From an uncultured bacterium (GTDB lineage: Bacteria > Acidobacteriota > UBA890), in NCBI GenBank assembly GCA_937922775.1, contig CALAKE010000119.1, positions 1-6,603 on the forward strand: 6,603 nt of DNA, read 5' to 3'. Below the pieces are notes generated by a model that did not search any database, was not told the origin of the DNA, and saw nothing but the letters and a program-made list of their open reading frames with translations. The translations under genes were made by a program, and so were the position numbers. Each line of letters starts with the position of its first letter. The stretch's first letter is position 1. This document shows, piece by piece, positions 1 through 6,504 of this stretch.

Positions 1-1
1 C

Positions 2-256
2 ATGTTCATACCGCTCATCCTGATGGTCCTGGCTGGCCTTGTTGGACTGATCGGTTGGGGGATCGCCCTTGTCCTCATGGCGCTCTGGAAGAGATCGGGA
101 AAGCGAGAAACAGAAGAGGACGACGCCGAGGAAACGTCCGAGAAGAGTCAGGCGCCGTGGCTACTCATCCTGGCCATCATTATCGCCATCTTGACTCTCT
201 ACGTGGTCGTTCGGCTGGCATGGGAGGCTCGTTACTTCGGTGCAGGGGGGCTGTAG
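2..256 (+). CDS. Small two-helix membrane protein, function unknown (5' end may lie outside the window)
   Basis: The 84 residues from the first ATG contain two strongly hydrophobic segments, about residues 2-29 and 52-71. They are joined by a charged linker (about 30-49) that starts basic (KRSGKR) and becomes acidic (EEDDAEE). The tail is short and ends AGGL. This is the pattern of a small bitopic inner-membrane hairpin protein. I do not recognise a family and assign no function. The ATG is at the second base of the window, so no ribosome binding site can be seen; the gene may begin further left and be partial here. It ends in TAG and converges on the propeller gene, whose stop lies 126 bases away. 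A chance ORF is possible, but two clean hydrophobic helices separated by a charged loop make a real gene more likely. Confidence 0.6.
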   Translation: MFIPLILMVLAGLVGLIGWGIALVLMALWKRSGKRETEEDDAEETSEKSQAPWLLILAIIIAILTLYVVVRLAWEARYFGAGGL

Positions 257-286
257 CCTGCGCGTTTCGAGACGGACTGGCGCAAA

Positions 287-313
287 CCCGGGGTGAATCC
301 GAGGCCTCCCGGG
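287..313 (-). terminator. Possible weak intrinsic terminator for the propeller gene
   Basis: Read on the minus strand, CCCGGG at 313-308 and CCCGGG at 292-287 form a GC-only stem around a 15-base loop. The stem can be extended by one G-U and one A-U pair. It is followed by only three U residues, then G. It lies about 70 bases past the propeller gene's stop codon. The short U run makes this a weak candidate; in GC-rich DNA such a stem can occur by chance. Confidence 0.25.
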
Positions 314-382
314 CTACCGGCCGTGAGCGCGGAAGAGTCTACGCTGATATCACCGTTCTAGGCAGCGATTCGACGGCGCTTG

Positions 383-3300
383 CTACCCGATAATCTCCAT
401 TCCTTTCGAATGCAGCAGCGCGTTCAGATTCGCCACCTCGTTCGCCAGCAACTCGTCGATCGCGCTCAGGTGCTCCGCCAGTCGATCGCGCAGCAGTTGA
501 TGGGCCTCCACATCCTGGTCCGTCGGCGGGAAGTCCGCCACCGAGACATTGCGACTGAGGTAGCCGAGCTTCTGGAGGAGCTGGGCCCCGAAACGTACGC
601 CGTCCTGGCCCTGGCCTGTGAGACGCAGGTCGACCATGATCATCTGCAGATCCTCGAGCTCCTGTGCGAGCTCATCGACAGCATCGAGGACCTCTTGGTT
701 CTCCCCGAACCGGGCCAGGTTCTCGAGCTGAACCCGGAGGACCTCGACCCGGCGCACGGACTCACCGGCTTTGACCACGTCCGCGCGCACCTCTTCCAGG
801 TAAGCGACTTGAGCCGCGATGTCGGCCTCGCTTCCGGCGGTGTTGGGATCCTTGAGCACAGTCAGCGATCGTGTGAATTCCTGGCCGTCGACCTTCAGTC
901 GCACCGTGTATTCGCCGGGGGGCCGGAGGATCGAGATGCGCGCTCCGCCCGGGGCAGGCCGCCCTTCCGTTCCTACCTGAAGGTGTGGCGCGTACATGTA
1001 GCCCGTGAGGAGCATGATGGCCGTGTTGGGTTCATCACGGAGATCCCAGTGGAGCCGGTTCACGCCGGCCTCGTTGGTTCCTTCGAGCGTGCGGATGACC
1101 GCACCTGACGCGTCGAGGATCTCGATGGTTGGGGCAGTCTCGGCCGGGGCCGCGAGCCAGTAGTTGATGGAGGCCCCGTACTCGGGGTTTTGCCCGGTCG
1201 TGGGATCATCGTACGGAGTAGACGGCCTCGTGATCTCGCGGAAACGGTAAGCGTCACGAGGCGCGAACAAGTGTGCCGCTGACGCCAACACTTCAGGGGT
1301 GAGTTGTTGGATGGGGCTCAGGTCGTCGAGGATCCAGAATCCACGACCGTAGGTCCCGACGACCATATCGTTGAAGTGTTCCTGGATCACGATGCCCGAA
1401 ACCGGCGCGTGAGGCAGGTTGTTCTGCAGCGGCTGCCAGTTGTCGCCGTCGTCGAACGAAACGTAGATGGCATTCTCGGTGCCTGCGTACAGCAACCCCT
1501 GTCGCACCGGATCCTCGGCGATGACCTTGGTATAGCTGAGCATGCTGGGTGGGATGCCGTCGGTGATCTTCTCCCAGCTTTCCCCGTAGTCCCGGGTGCG
1601 ATAGATGTGCGGATCCCGGATGTTGACCTGGTGACCGTCGGCGGCCATATAGGCGGTGCCGGCGTTGTACCGGGACGGTGCGATGCTGCGCACGGCAATC
1701 CACTCCGGCAGGCCCGGTATGTTTCCGGTCACGTTGGTCCAGGTCGTGCCGCCGTCTCGCGTGATGTGAAGCAGGCCATCATTGCTGCCGGCCCAGATGA
1801 GGTCCGGCTCGATGGGTGACTCGGCGATGCCGAAGACCGTGCCAGCGTACTCAACGCCGATGTTGTCACCGGTCAGGCCGCCGGAGAGCCCCATCCGGCT
1901 CTGATCGTTCAACGTCAAGTCGGGGCTGATGACTTCCCAGCTCTGGCCGCCGTTCCGGGTTCGGTGCACGTGCTGGCTGCCCACGAACACGGTGTTGTGG
2001 TCGTGCGGTGAGATATGAAGCGGCGCGTCCCAGACAAAGCGGTAACGAACACCGGACGCAGCACCACGGCTTTGCTCGGGCCAGACCTCGACGCTGCGGT
2101 ACTGTCGCCGGTCCTCTTCGTAGCGGACGACGATGCCGCCCACCATTCCCGAGCCCGAGGCCGACGACCAGACGATGTTGGGGTCGGTCGGATCGGGTGT
2201 CGCCCAGCCGCTTTCACCGCCACCTACGTGATGCCACATGCCCCTGGGGATACCCCGGCCTCCGAGCCGGCTGTTGCTGGGGCCACGGTAGGTGGGCTCG
2301 TCCTGCTTGTTGCCCAGGACGTTGTAGGGCACCGCGGTGTCGGCGGTCACGTGATACATCTGCGCGTTGGTGAGGCGCTGCCGGAACCAAGTCTGCCCGC
2401 GGTTGTTCGAGATGGACAGGCCCTGGTCGTGGGCAACGATCATCCGGTTGCCGTTGCCGGGGTCGATCCACATGTCGTGGTGGTCGCCGCCGGGCGCGCC
2501 AGATCTGGGCACGGTCGTAAGGCTGCGCCCACCATCAAGGGTCTTCGCGAACGACGCTGTAAGAAAGTACGCCTCGTCCGGGTCATCGGTGGAAACCACT
2601 ACGCGTGAGTAGTAGTGAGGCCTGCCCATGGCGCTCCGATTTCGCGTGACCAGGGTCCAGGTGTACCCACCGTCGTCCGAGCGCCAAACTTGTCCATCCT
2701 CGGTGGGCTCGCCGTTCCAGGGGATGCCGTCACCGGTCTCGAACATGGCGAAGATGCGCTGGGTATTCGACGGCGCGATAGCCACCGCCACCTTCCCCAC
2801 CGGCTTGGTGGGGAGCCCGTTTCCCTCGAGCCGCGTCCATGTGCTTCCACCGTCGCGGGAGACGTGGAGGCCGCCGCCCGGTCCACCGCTGAACCGACCC
2901 CATGTGTGGATCTCGAGTTGCCAGGTTCCCGCGAAGATCACGCGGGGGTTGGACGGGTCCATGGCGATGTCGGAGCAGCCGGTGTTTTCGTCCACGAAGA
3001 GGACGTGTTCCCAGGTGGCGCCCCCGTCGGTTGTCCGGAACACGCCGCGCTCGGGTTGCGGTCCGTAAGCGTGCCCCAGAGAGCAGACAAGGACGATGTC
3101 CGGATTCGAAGGGTGGATCGCGAGGCGGGGAATGCGACCCGTGTTCTCCAAACCCATGAGGGTCCAGGTCCGACCGGCGTCGGTCGACTTGTAGATTCCC
3201 TGCCCCAGAGAGATGTGGCTGCGGATCTTGCCTTCTCCAGTGCCGGCCCAGACCACGTTGGGATCGCTTTGCGCAACGCCCAGGGCGCCGATCGACTGGA

Positions 3301-3568
3301 CGGGCTGACCGTCGAAGATGGCCTCCCAGTGGACCCCCCCGTCGGTGGTCTTGTAGACGCCGCCGGAAGCCGCGCCCACGTAGTACGTGTTCGGATCGCC
3401 CGGAATGCCTGCGGCCGCGCTGAATCGGTTCCCCTCTGGGCCGATGTAACGCCAGGTGAGCGCCTCGTACGAGTCGGATGTCTGTGCGCTGGCCGGCAGC
3501 GGGCCAACAAGGGTGAGGGCGGCTACCAGAACGAGGGCAGGAAGTAGCAGCGGGGACAGGGCGCGCAT
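383..3568 (-). CDS. Secreted Asp-box (BNR) double beta-propeller protein, sortilin/VPS10-like, often annotated as glycosyl hydrolase
   Basis: The protein has 1061 residues. Residues 1-28 form a signal peptide (MRALS, a hydrophobic core, then ASA|Q), so it should be exported. Eleven Asp-box motifs (S/T-x-D-x-G-x-T/S-W) lie between residues 73 and 711, probably as two stacked propellers. Family hallmarks are visible: GTGEGK near 109-114, HPSNPDIV, VDENTGCSD at 192-200, GGGESG at 449-454, SPHDHN at 520-525, ISPDLTLND at 547-555 and GTYGRGFWILDDL at 738-750. A beta-rich module follows (about 800-905), then a helical, coiled-coil-like tail (about 912-1050). The 'glycosyl hydrolase' label is by fold only; I see no assignable catalytic residues, and substrate and role are unknown. 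Two cysteines (162, 198) could form a disulfide. The chosen ATG has AGGAG eight bases upstream; an in-frame ATG at 3637 would put 23 non-signal residues before the signal peptide. No frameshift is apparent. Confidence 0.92.
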   Translation of the reverse strand: MRALSPLLLPALVLVAALTLVGPLPASAQTSDSYEALTWRYIGPEGNRFSAAAGIPGDPNTYYVGAASGGVYKTTDGGVHWEAIFDGQPVQSIGALGVAQSDPNVVWAGTGEGKIRSHISLGQGIYKSTDAGRTWTLMGLENTGRIPRLAIHPSNPDIVLVCSLGHAYGPQPERGVFRTTDGGATWEHVLFVDENTGCSDIAMDPSNPRVIFAGTWQLEIHTWGRFSGGPGGGLHVSRDGGSTWTRLEGNGLPTKPVGKVAVAIAPSNTQRIFAMFETGDGIPWNGEPTEDGQVWRSDDGGYTWTLVTRNRSAMGRPHYYSRVVVSTDDPDEAYFLTASFAKTLDGGRSLTTVPRSGAPGGDHHDMWIDPGNGNRMIVAHDQGLSISNNRGQTWFRQRLTNAQMYHVTADTAVPYNVLGNKQDEPTYRGPSNSRLGGRGIPRGMWHHVGGGESGWATPDPTDPNIVWSSASGSGMVGGIVVRYEEDRRQYRSVEVWPEQSRGAASGVRYRFVWDAPLHISPHDHNTVFVGSQHVHRTRNGGQSWEVISPDLTLNDQSRMGLSGGLTGDNIGVEYAGTVFGIAESPIEPDLIWAGSNDGLLHITRDGGTTWTNVTGNIPGLPEWIAVRSIAPSRYNAGTAYMAADGHQVNIRDPHIYRTRDYGESWEKITDGIPPSMLSYTKVIAEDPVRQGLLYAGTENAIYVSFDDGDNWQPLQNNLPHAPVSGIVIQEHFNDMVVGTYGRGFWILDDLSPIQQLTPEVLASAAHLFAPRDAYRFREITRPSTPYDDPTTGQNPEYGASINYWLAAPAETAPTIEILDASGAVIRTLEGTNEAGVNRLHWDLRDEPNTAIMLLTGYMYAPHLQVGTEGRPAPGGARISILRPPGEYTVRLKVDGQEFTRSLTVLKDPNTAGSEADIAAQVAYLEEVRADVVKAGESVRRVEVLRVQLENLARFGENQEVLDAVDELAQELEDLQMIMVDLRLTGQGQDGVRFGAQLLQKLGYLSRNVSVADFPPTDQDVEAHQLLRDRLAEHLSAIDELLANEVANLNALLHSKGMEIIG
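1436..3352 (-). repeat. Eleven Asp-box (BNR) repeats inside the propeller gene
   Basis: The motifs start at about residues 73, 127, 178, 236, 296, 342, 386, 536, 602, 657 and 702. Most read K/R-T/S-T-D-G-G-x-T-W. Three are degenerate: residues 342-350 lack the Trp (KTLDGGRSL), and those at 386 and 536 carry Asn for Asp (ISNNRGQTW, RTRNGGQSW). The 150-residue gap between repeats 7 and 8 carries the conserved GGGESG and WP-rich stretch of this family. At DNA level this gives recurring plus-strand blocks such as ccaggt...ccgccgtc, fully explained by the protein motif. Confidence 0.85.
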
Positions 3569-3576
3569 GGAAATCT

Positions 3577-3581
3577 CTCCT
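3577..3581 (-). promoter_or_regulatory. Ribosome binding site fixing the start of the propeller gene
   Basis: AGGAG on the minus strand lies eight bases upstream of the ATG at 3568. It directly precedes the start that begins with the signal peptide, and so rejects the longer frame from 3637. Its first A is also the last base of the alternative stem formed by 3614-3623 with 3581-3590. Confidence 0.8.
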
Positions 3582-3604
3582 ACGTTGAAGACTTGGATGG
3601 ATCG

Positions 3605-3671
3605 GCCTGGGTCCTTCAACGCATCACGGCCTGACACCCGCTCGCCTCACGTCCCGTCGAAAGACCCAGGC
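3605..3671 (-). promoter_or_regulatory. Long hairpin in the 5' leader of the propeller gene, candidate cis-regulatory RNA
   Basis: On the minus-strand RNA the arm 3671-3655 (GCCUGGGUCUUUCGACG) pairs with 3621-3605 (CGUUGAAGGACCCAGGC) over 17 consecutive positions. Fifteen pairs are Watson-Crick and two are G-U. The loop is 33 bases. On the plus strand those two positions would be A-C mismatches, so the RNA of the minus strand is the better-paired one. The structure ends 36 bases before the start codon. The in-frame ATG at 3637 falls in the loop, another reason not to use it. No known riboswitch consensus is recognised. Function as a regulator, 5' stabiliser or dyad operator is inference. Confidence 0.5.
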
Positions 3672-3808
3672 TAGAAATATCGGGATTGGAGGGTATCCGC
3701 AAGGGTCGAGCAGGATGGAGGAATCTCGGAGTCAGACGCGGCGCAGGCATCAGGACGGACAATCGGGCCCACCCGTAGACGTACGGCGACATTCGTGCAA
3801 AGGTAACG

Positions 3809-3934
3809 CACCCCCAGAAAAGCTGAAATCAACGATCTCATCGAGGGTTGATGGCGACCTGTAACGGTGAGCTTTCAGGGGGTGATTACAGCGCGGAGGA
3901 GGGACCGCGCTCGCGCCTTCGATTCGCGGAGGCG
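3809..3934 (+). promoter_or_regulatory. Structured 5' leader of the methyltransferase gene (three consecutive hairpins)
   Basis: Hairpin I pairs 3809-3824 with 3870-3884: 14 pairs, one A-A mismatch and one bulged A. It includes a C5/G5 block and AAGCT/AGCTT. Its loop holds a further 6-bp stem, atcaac 3828-3833 with gttgat 3847-3852. Hairpin II pairs agcgcgg 3890-3896 with ccgcgct 3905-3911 perfectly; its 8-base loop is aggaggga. Hairpin III pairs 3914-3920 with 3928-3934 (7 pairs, one G-U). The ribosome binding site follows 10 bases later. No known SAM or SAH riboswitch consensus is recognised. Regulation by folding is inference, and GC-rich sequence makes short hairpins II and III easy to find by chance. 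Confidence 0.4.
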
Positions 3935-3944
3935 AGCCTGGAGC

Positions 3945-3950
3945 AGGAGG
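3945..3950 (+). promoter_or_regulatory. Ribosome binding site fixing the methyltransferase start
   Basis: A perfect AGGAGG lies five bases before the ATG at 3956. It picks this start over the in-frame TTG/ATG pair at 3848/3851, which has only a poor GAGGG directly in front of it and would add 36 residues unlike the family's N-terminus. Confidence 0.85.
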
Positions 3951-3955
3951 GAGAC

Positions 3956-5029
3956 ATGCCGGAACCACGGATGGATACCGCTCGAGCCGACGCCTTCATG
4001 GACCAGCTCGTGACCATGCTGAACAGTGGCGCCTTGGCGCTGATGACCTCGATCGGTCATCGGACCGGGCTCTTCGACTCCATGGGCGAGATGCCCCCAT
4101 CGACGAGCGAGCAGATCGCTGCCGCTTCTGGCCTGAACGAGCGCTACGTGAGGGAATGGCTTGGCGCCATGGTGGTGGGTGGCATCGTCGAGCATTCGCC
4201 CGAGGGCAAGCTCTACTGGCTTCCTCTCGAGCATGCCTCGTGCCTCACGCGGCAGTCAGAGATTGAAAACCTGGCGGTCTATGCGCAGTACATCTCGGTG
4301 CTCGGCGGCGTCGAGGACCGCATCATCGATTGCTTCCGCAATGGCGGGGGGGTGCCCTACTCGGAGTACAACCGTTTCCACGAGGTCATGGCCGAGGACA
4401 GTGGGCAAACCGTAATTCCGGCCCTGATCGATTCGATCCTGCCGCTCGTACCGGGTCTGAGGGAGGCCCTCGAGCAAGGCATCGAAGTCCTCGATGTTGG
4501 TTGCGGTCGTGGTCGTGCGATCAATCTCTTGGCAAAGACCTTCCCTAACAGCCGCTTCATAGGCTACGACCTGAGCGAGGAGGCGATTGCTGCCGCCATG
4601 GCCGAAGCGGAGACGACCGGAGCGCGCAACGTGGCCTTCGAGGCCAAGGATCTGACGCACTTCCCAGTCGAGGAGGAGTTCCATCTCATCACCGCCTTCG
4701 ATGCGATCCACGACCAGGCGCGTCCCGACACGGTGCTTTCCGGCATCGCCGCCGCGCTGAGACATGGTGGAACATTCCTGATGCAGGACATCGCCGGCTC
4801 GAGCCACGTTCACAACAACGTCGAGCACCCGATCGGCGCCTTTCTCTACACCATTTCCTGCATGCACTGCATGTCGGTGTCGCTGGCCCAGGAGGGTGCC
4901 GGTCTCGGGGCCATGTGGGGCGAGGAGAAGGCTCAGGAAATGCTGCAGCAAGCCGGATTCAGCAATGTCGAGGTCAAGAGCCTGCCGCACGACATTCAGA
5001 ACAGCTATTACGTCGCGAGCAAGAGCTGA
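3956..5029 (+). CDS. Class I SAM-dependent methyltransferase with N-terminal winged-helix domain (Rv2258c-like)
   Basis: The 357-residue product has two parts. Residues about 12-98 form the winged-helix dimerisation domain of the Rv2258c-type methyltransferases: MDQLVTMLNSGALALMTSIG, then TSEQIAAASGLNERYVREWL and a wing with YWLP. Residues about 170-355 form a Rossmann methyltransferase domain with SAM motif I VLDVGCGRG at 178-186, the acidic residue D205 ending strand 2 (FIGYDLS), AFDAIHD at 247-253 and a GGTFLMQDI strand at 271-279. The C-terminal MHCMSVSLAQEGAGLGAMWG (303-322) and NSYYVASK (349-356) are typical of this family. Length matches the family (about 350). The enzyme should be cytosolic and transfer a methyl group from SAM; the acceptor cannot be told. 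Some relatives are labelled transcriptional regulators because of the winged helix, but here that domain more likely shapes the dimer and active site. It converges on the MATE gene, 17 bases away. Confidence 0.93.
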   Translation: MPEPRMDTARADAFMDQLVTMLNSGALALMTSIGHRTGLFDSMGEMPPSTSEQIAAASGLNERYVREWLGAMVVGGIVEHSPEGKLYWLPLEHASCLTRQSEIENLAVYAQYISVLGGVEDRIIDCFRNGGGVPYSEYNRFHEVMAEDSGQTVIPALIDSILPLVPGLREALEQGIEVLDVGCGRGRAINLLAKTFPNSRFIGYDLSEEAIAAAMAEAETTGARNVAFEAKDLTHFPVEEEFHLITAFDAIHDQARPDTVLSGIAAALRHGGTFLMQDIAGSSHVHNNVEHPIGAFLYTISCMHCMSVSLAQEGAGLGAMWGEEKAQEMLQQAGFSNVEVKSLPHDIQNSYYVASKS

Positions 5030-5046
5030 GGGTCGAAGGCCGGATC

Positions 5047-6504
5047 TCACACCTTCTTCGTCTTCCATTTGCCCCGGCGGAAGAGCACACCGCTGACCAC
5101 TGCCAGGGCGCCGAAGGAGATTGTCATGGCGATGTACACCCCAACGGGTCCCCAACCGAGGGATATCGCCATTACGTAGGCGGCCGGCAGCTCGAAGAGC
5201 CAGAAGCAGAACAAGTTGATGACCGTCGGTGTCCAAGGTGCGCCGGCGCCATTGAACGACTGTTCCAACACCATTCCGTAGGCGAAGAGCAGAAAGCCGC
5301 TGCTGACGATCCTCAGGCAGAGGATGCCCTGGCGCAGGGGTTCGGGCTCCGTGGTGAACAAGCGCACGATGCCGGGCGCGAAGATCAAAAAGATCAACCC
5401 GACGATCCCCAGGAAGATCATGTTGTAGAAGCCGGCGATCCACACCGAACGCTCGGCGCGATCCGGCTTGTTCGCACCCAACGATTGCCCGACCATCGTG
5501 GCGGCGGCGTTGGCCATGCCCCAGCTCGGCAGCAGAGCGAAGATGATCAGCCGGATGCCGATCGTGTAGCCCGCCAGCACCTGGTCCCCGAAGCCGGCGA
5601 GAATCCGGATGAGGCCGACCCAACTCGCCACGCTGATGAAGACCTGCAGCGTGCCGGCGGCTGAAAGACGAATGACACGCAGCATGATGGCAGGGATCAC
5701 CTGCAGATGCTCCGCGCGCACTCTGAGCCTGCCGCTCGAGCGGGCGAGCAGGTAGAACTGTGCCAGCACAGCGGTCCCGCGGCCCAAGTTCGTAGCGATC
5801 GCGGCCCCCGTCACACCCATCTCGGGGAAAGGGCCGAGGCCGAGAATCAGGACTGGATCCATGATGATGTTGATGCCGTTGGCGAGCCACAACACGCGCA
5901 TGGCGACAACCGCATCACCGGCGCCCCGGAACGCCGCATTGATCAAAAACAGCAACAGAACCGTGGCGTTGGCACCGAGCATGATTTGGGCGTAGCCGGC
6001 GCCGTCGCGAATGACCTCATCGGACGCTCCCATGAGTCCCAACAGCCGCGGCGCGTAGGTTGCCCCGAGAACGCCCAGCAGTGCCGAGACGATCAGGCCG
6101 AGCACCACCGCCTGTACGGCGGCGCGAGCGGCACCATCGCGGTCGTGTTCGCCGATCCGCCGGGCCACCACGGCAGTGACCCCGATCGAGAGACCCATCG
6201 CCATGGTGTAGATGATGGTTAGCAGCGATTCGGTGAGCCCGACCGTGGCCACAGCCACCGACCCGACGCGGGAGACGAAGAACACGTCGACGACCGCGAA
6301 GATCGACTCCATGGCCGTCTCCAGGACCATCGGCACGGCCAGCAGTAGGATCGCCCGGCCGACGGGGCCGACGGTGTAGTCCTGCTCGGTGCCGCGCACG
6401 GCGTCGATCAGGTCAGACGCAAGACGACGCACCGCCGACGTATGGGTGCCGCCCGCCTCGGCCGAGCCGGCATACTGAACTTTCTTGTCGTGAATTTCAC
6501 TCAT
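5047..6504 (-). CDS. MATE-family multidrug/Na+(H+) antiporter
   Basis: The 485-residue integral membrane protein has about twelve hydrophobic helices, in two six-helix halves (about 48-255 and 268-475), after a polar N-terminal extension of about 45 residues. MATE signatures are visible: AVPMVLETAMESIFAVVDVF at 56-75, VARRIGEHD at 113-121, FRGAGDA at 192-198, INIIMDPVLILGLGPFPEMG at 211-230 with VTGAAIAT following, GQSLGANKPDRAERS at 339-353 in the second half, and FNGAGAPWTPTVIN at 417-430. Proteins of this family export cationic drugs, dyes or metabolites in exchange for Na+ or H+ across the inner membrane; the substrate here is unknown. Start choice is uncertain. ATG 6504 has GAGAGG 14 bases upstream, a long spacing. 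ATG 6531 adds nine residues but has no ribosome binding site, and the purine-rich run falls inside its codons. No terminator is seen in the 17 bases before the methyltransferase stop. Confidence 0.93.
   Translation of the reverse strand: MSEIHDKKVQYAGSAEAGGTHTSAVRRLASDLIDAVRGTEQDYTVGPVGRAILLLAVPMVLETAMESIFAVVDVFFVSRVGSVAVATVGLTESLLTIIYTMAMGLSIGVTAVVARRIGEHDRDGAARAAVQAVVLGLIVSALLGVLGATYAPRLLGLMGASDEVIRDGAGYAQIMLGANATVLLLFLINAAFRGAGDAVVAMRVLWLANGINIIMDPVLILGLGPFPEMGVTGAAIATNLGRGTAVLAQFYLLARSSGRLRVRAEHLQVIPAIMLRVIRLSAAGTLQVFISVASWVGLIRILAGFGDQVLAGYTIGIRLIIFALLPSWGMANAAATMVGQSLGANKPDRAERSVWIAGFYNMIFLGIVGLIFLIFAPGIVRLFTTEPEPLRQGILCLRIVSSGFLLFAYGMVLEQSFNGAGAPWTPTVINLFCFWLFELPAAYVMAISLGWGPVGVYIAMTISFGALAVVSGVLFRRGKWKTKKV

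Larger units (their letters stand above)
3569..3955. other. Divergent intergenic region between propeller and methyltransferase genes
   Basis: This 387-base stretch holds the 5' leaders of both flanking genes and presumably both promoters. The minus-strand leader carries a long hairpin (3605-3671); the plus-strand leader carries three hairpins (3809-3934). Between them (about 3673-3808) the only A/T-rich patch is 3673-3681. On the minus strand it offers a poor -10 (GATATT, 3681-3676) with TTGCGG at 3702-3697, spacing 15; this would start transcription close to the foot of the hairpin, but the match is too weak to call. A small dyad, ccgta-gacg-tacgg, sits at 3773-3786 and could be an operator half-site pair or chance. 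I find no convincing sigma-70 promoter on the plus strand. The open frame running in from TTG 3848/ATG 3851 into the methyltransferase is leader, not coding, as argued under that gene. Confidence 0.7.

Noticed and set aside
380..1108. A 242-codon open frame on the plus strand opposite the 3' end of the propeller gene
   Set aside because: It looks helical and Leu/Glu-rich only because it is the complement of the coiled-coil-like tail. No ribosome binding site or family match is visible.
1436..3352. Recurring GC-rich blocks (ccaggt...ccgccgtc) resembling dispersed DNA repeats
   Set aside because: Each block encodes an Asp-box motif on the minus strand. Spacing is irregular and the blocks are diverged, so neither CRISPR nor a mobile repeat fits.
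2615..3547. A 310-codon open frame on the plus strand opposite the propeller gene
   Set aside because: It is antisense to the signal-peptide and Asp-box coding region, has no family features, and is a mirror of the biased codon usage.
3569..3637. 23-residue N-terminal extension of the propeller protein from ATG 3637
   Set aside because: It would bury the signal peptide behind polar residues, and the ATG at 3568 has a good AGGAG.
3848..3955. In-frame N-terminal extension of the methyltransferase from TTG 3848 or ATG 3851
   Set aside because: The internal ATG at 3956 has a perfect AGGAGG five bases upstream and gives the family's usual N-terminus and length. The extension overlaps the structured leader.
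5030..5046. Bidirectional terminator between the methyltransferase and MATE genes
   Set aside because: The 17-base gap has no stem with a T run on either strand.
4256..5890. A 544-codon open frame on the minus strand across the methyltransferase and MATE genes
   Set aside because: It spans two well-supported genes, and its translation is low-complexity, rich in Arg, Gly, His and Asp, with no recognisable domain. It is an artefact of GC-rich codon use.
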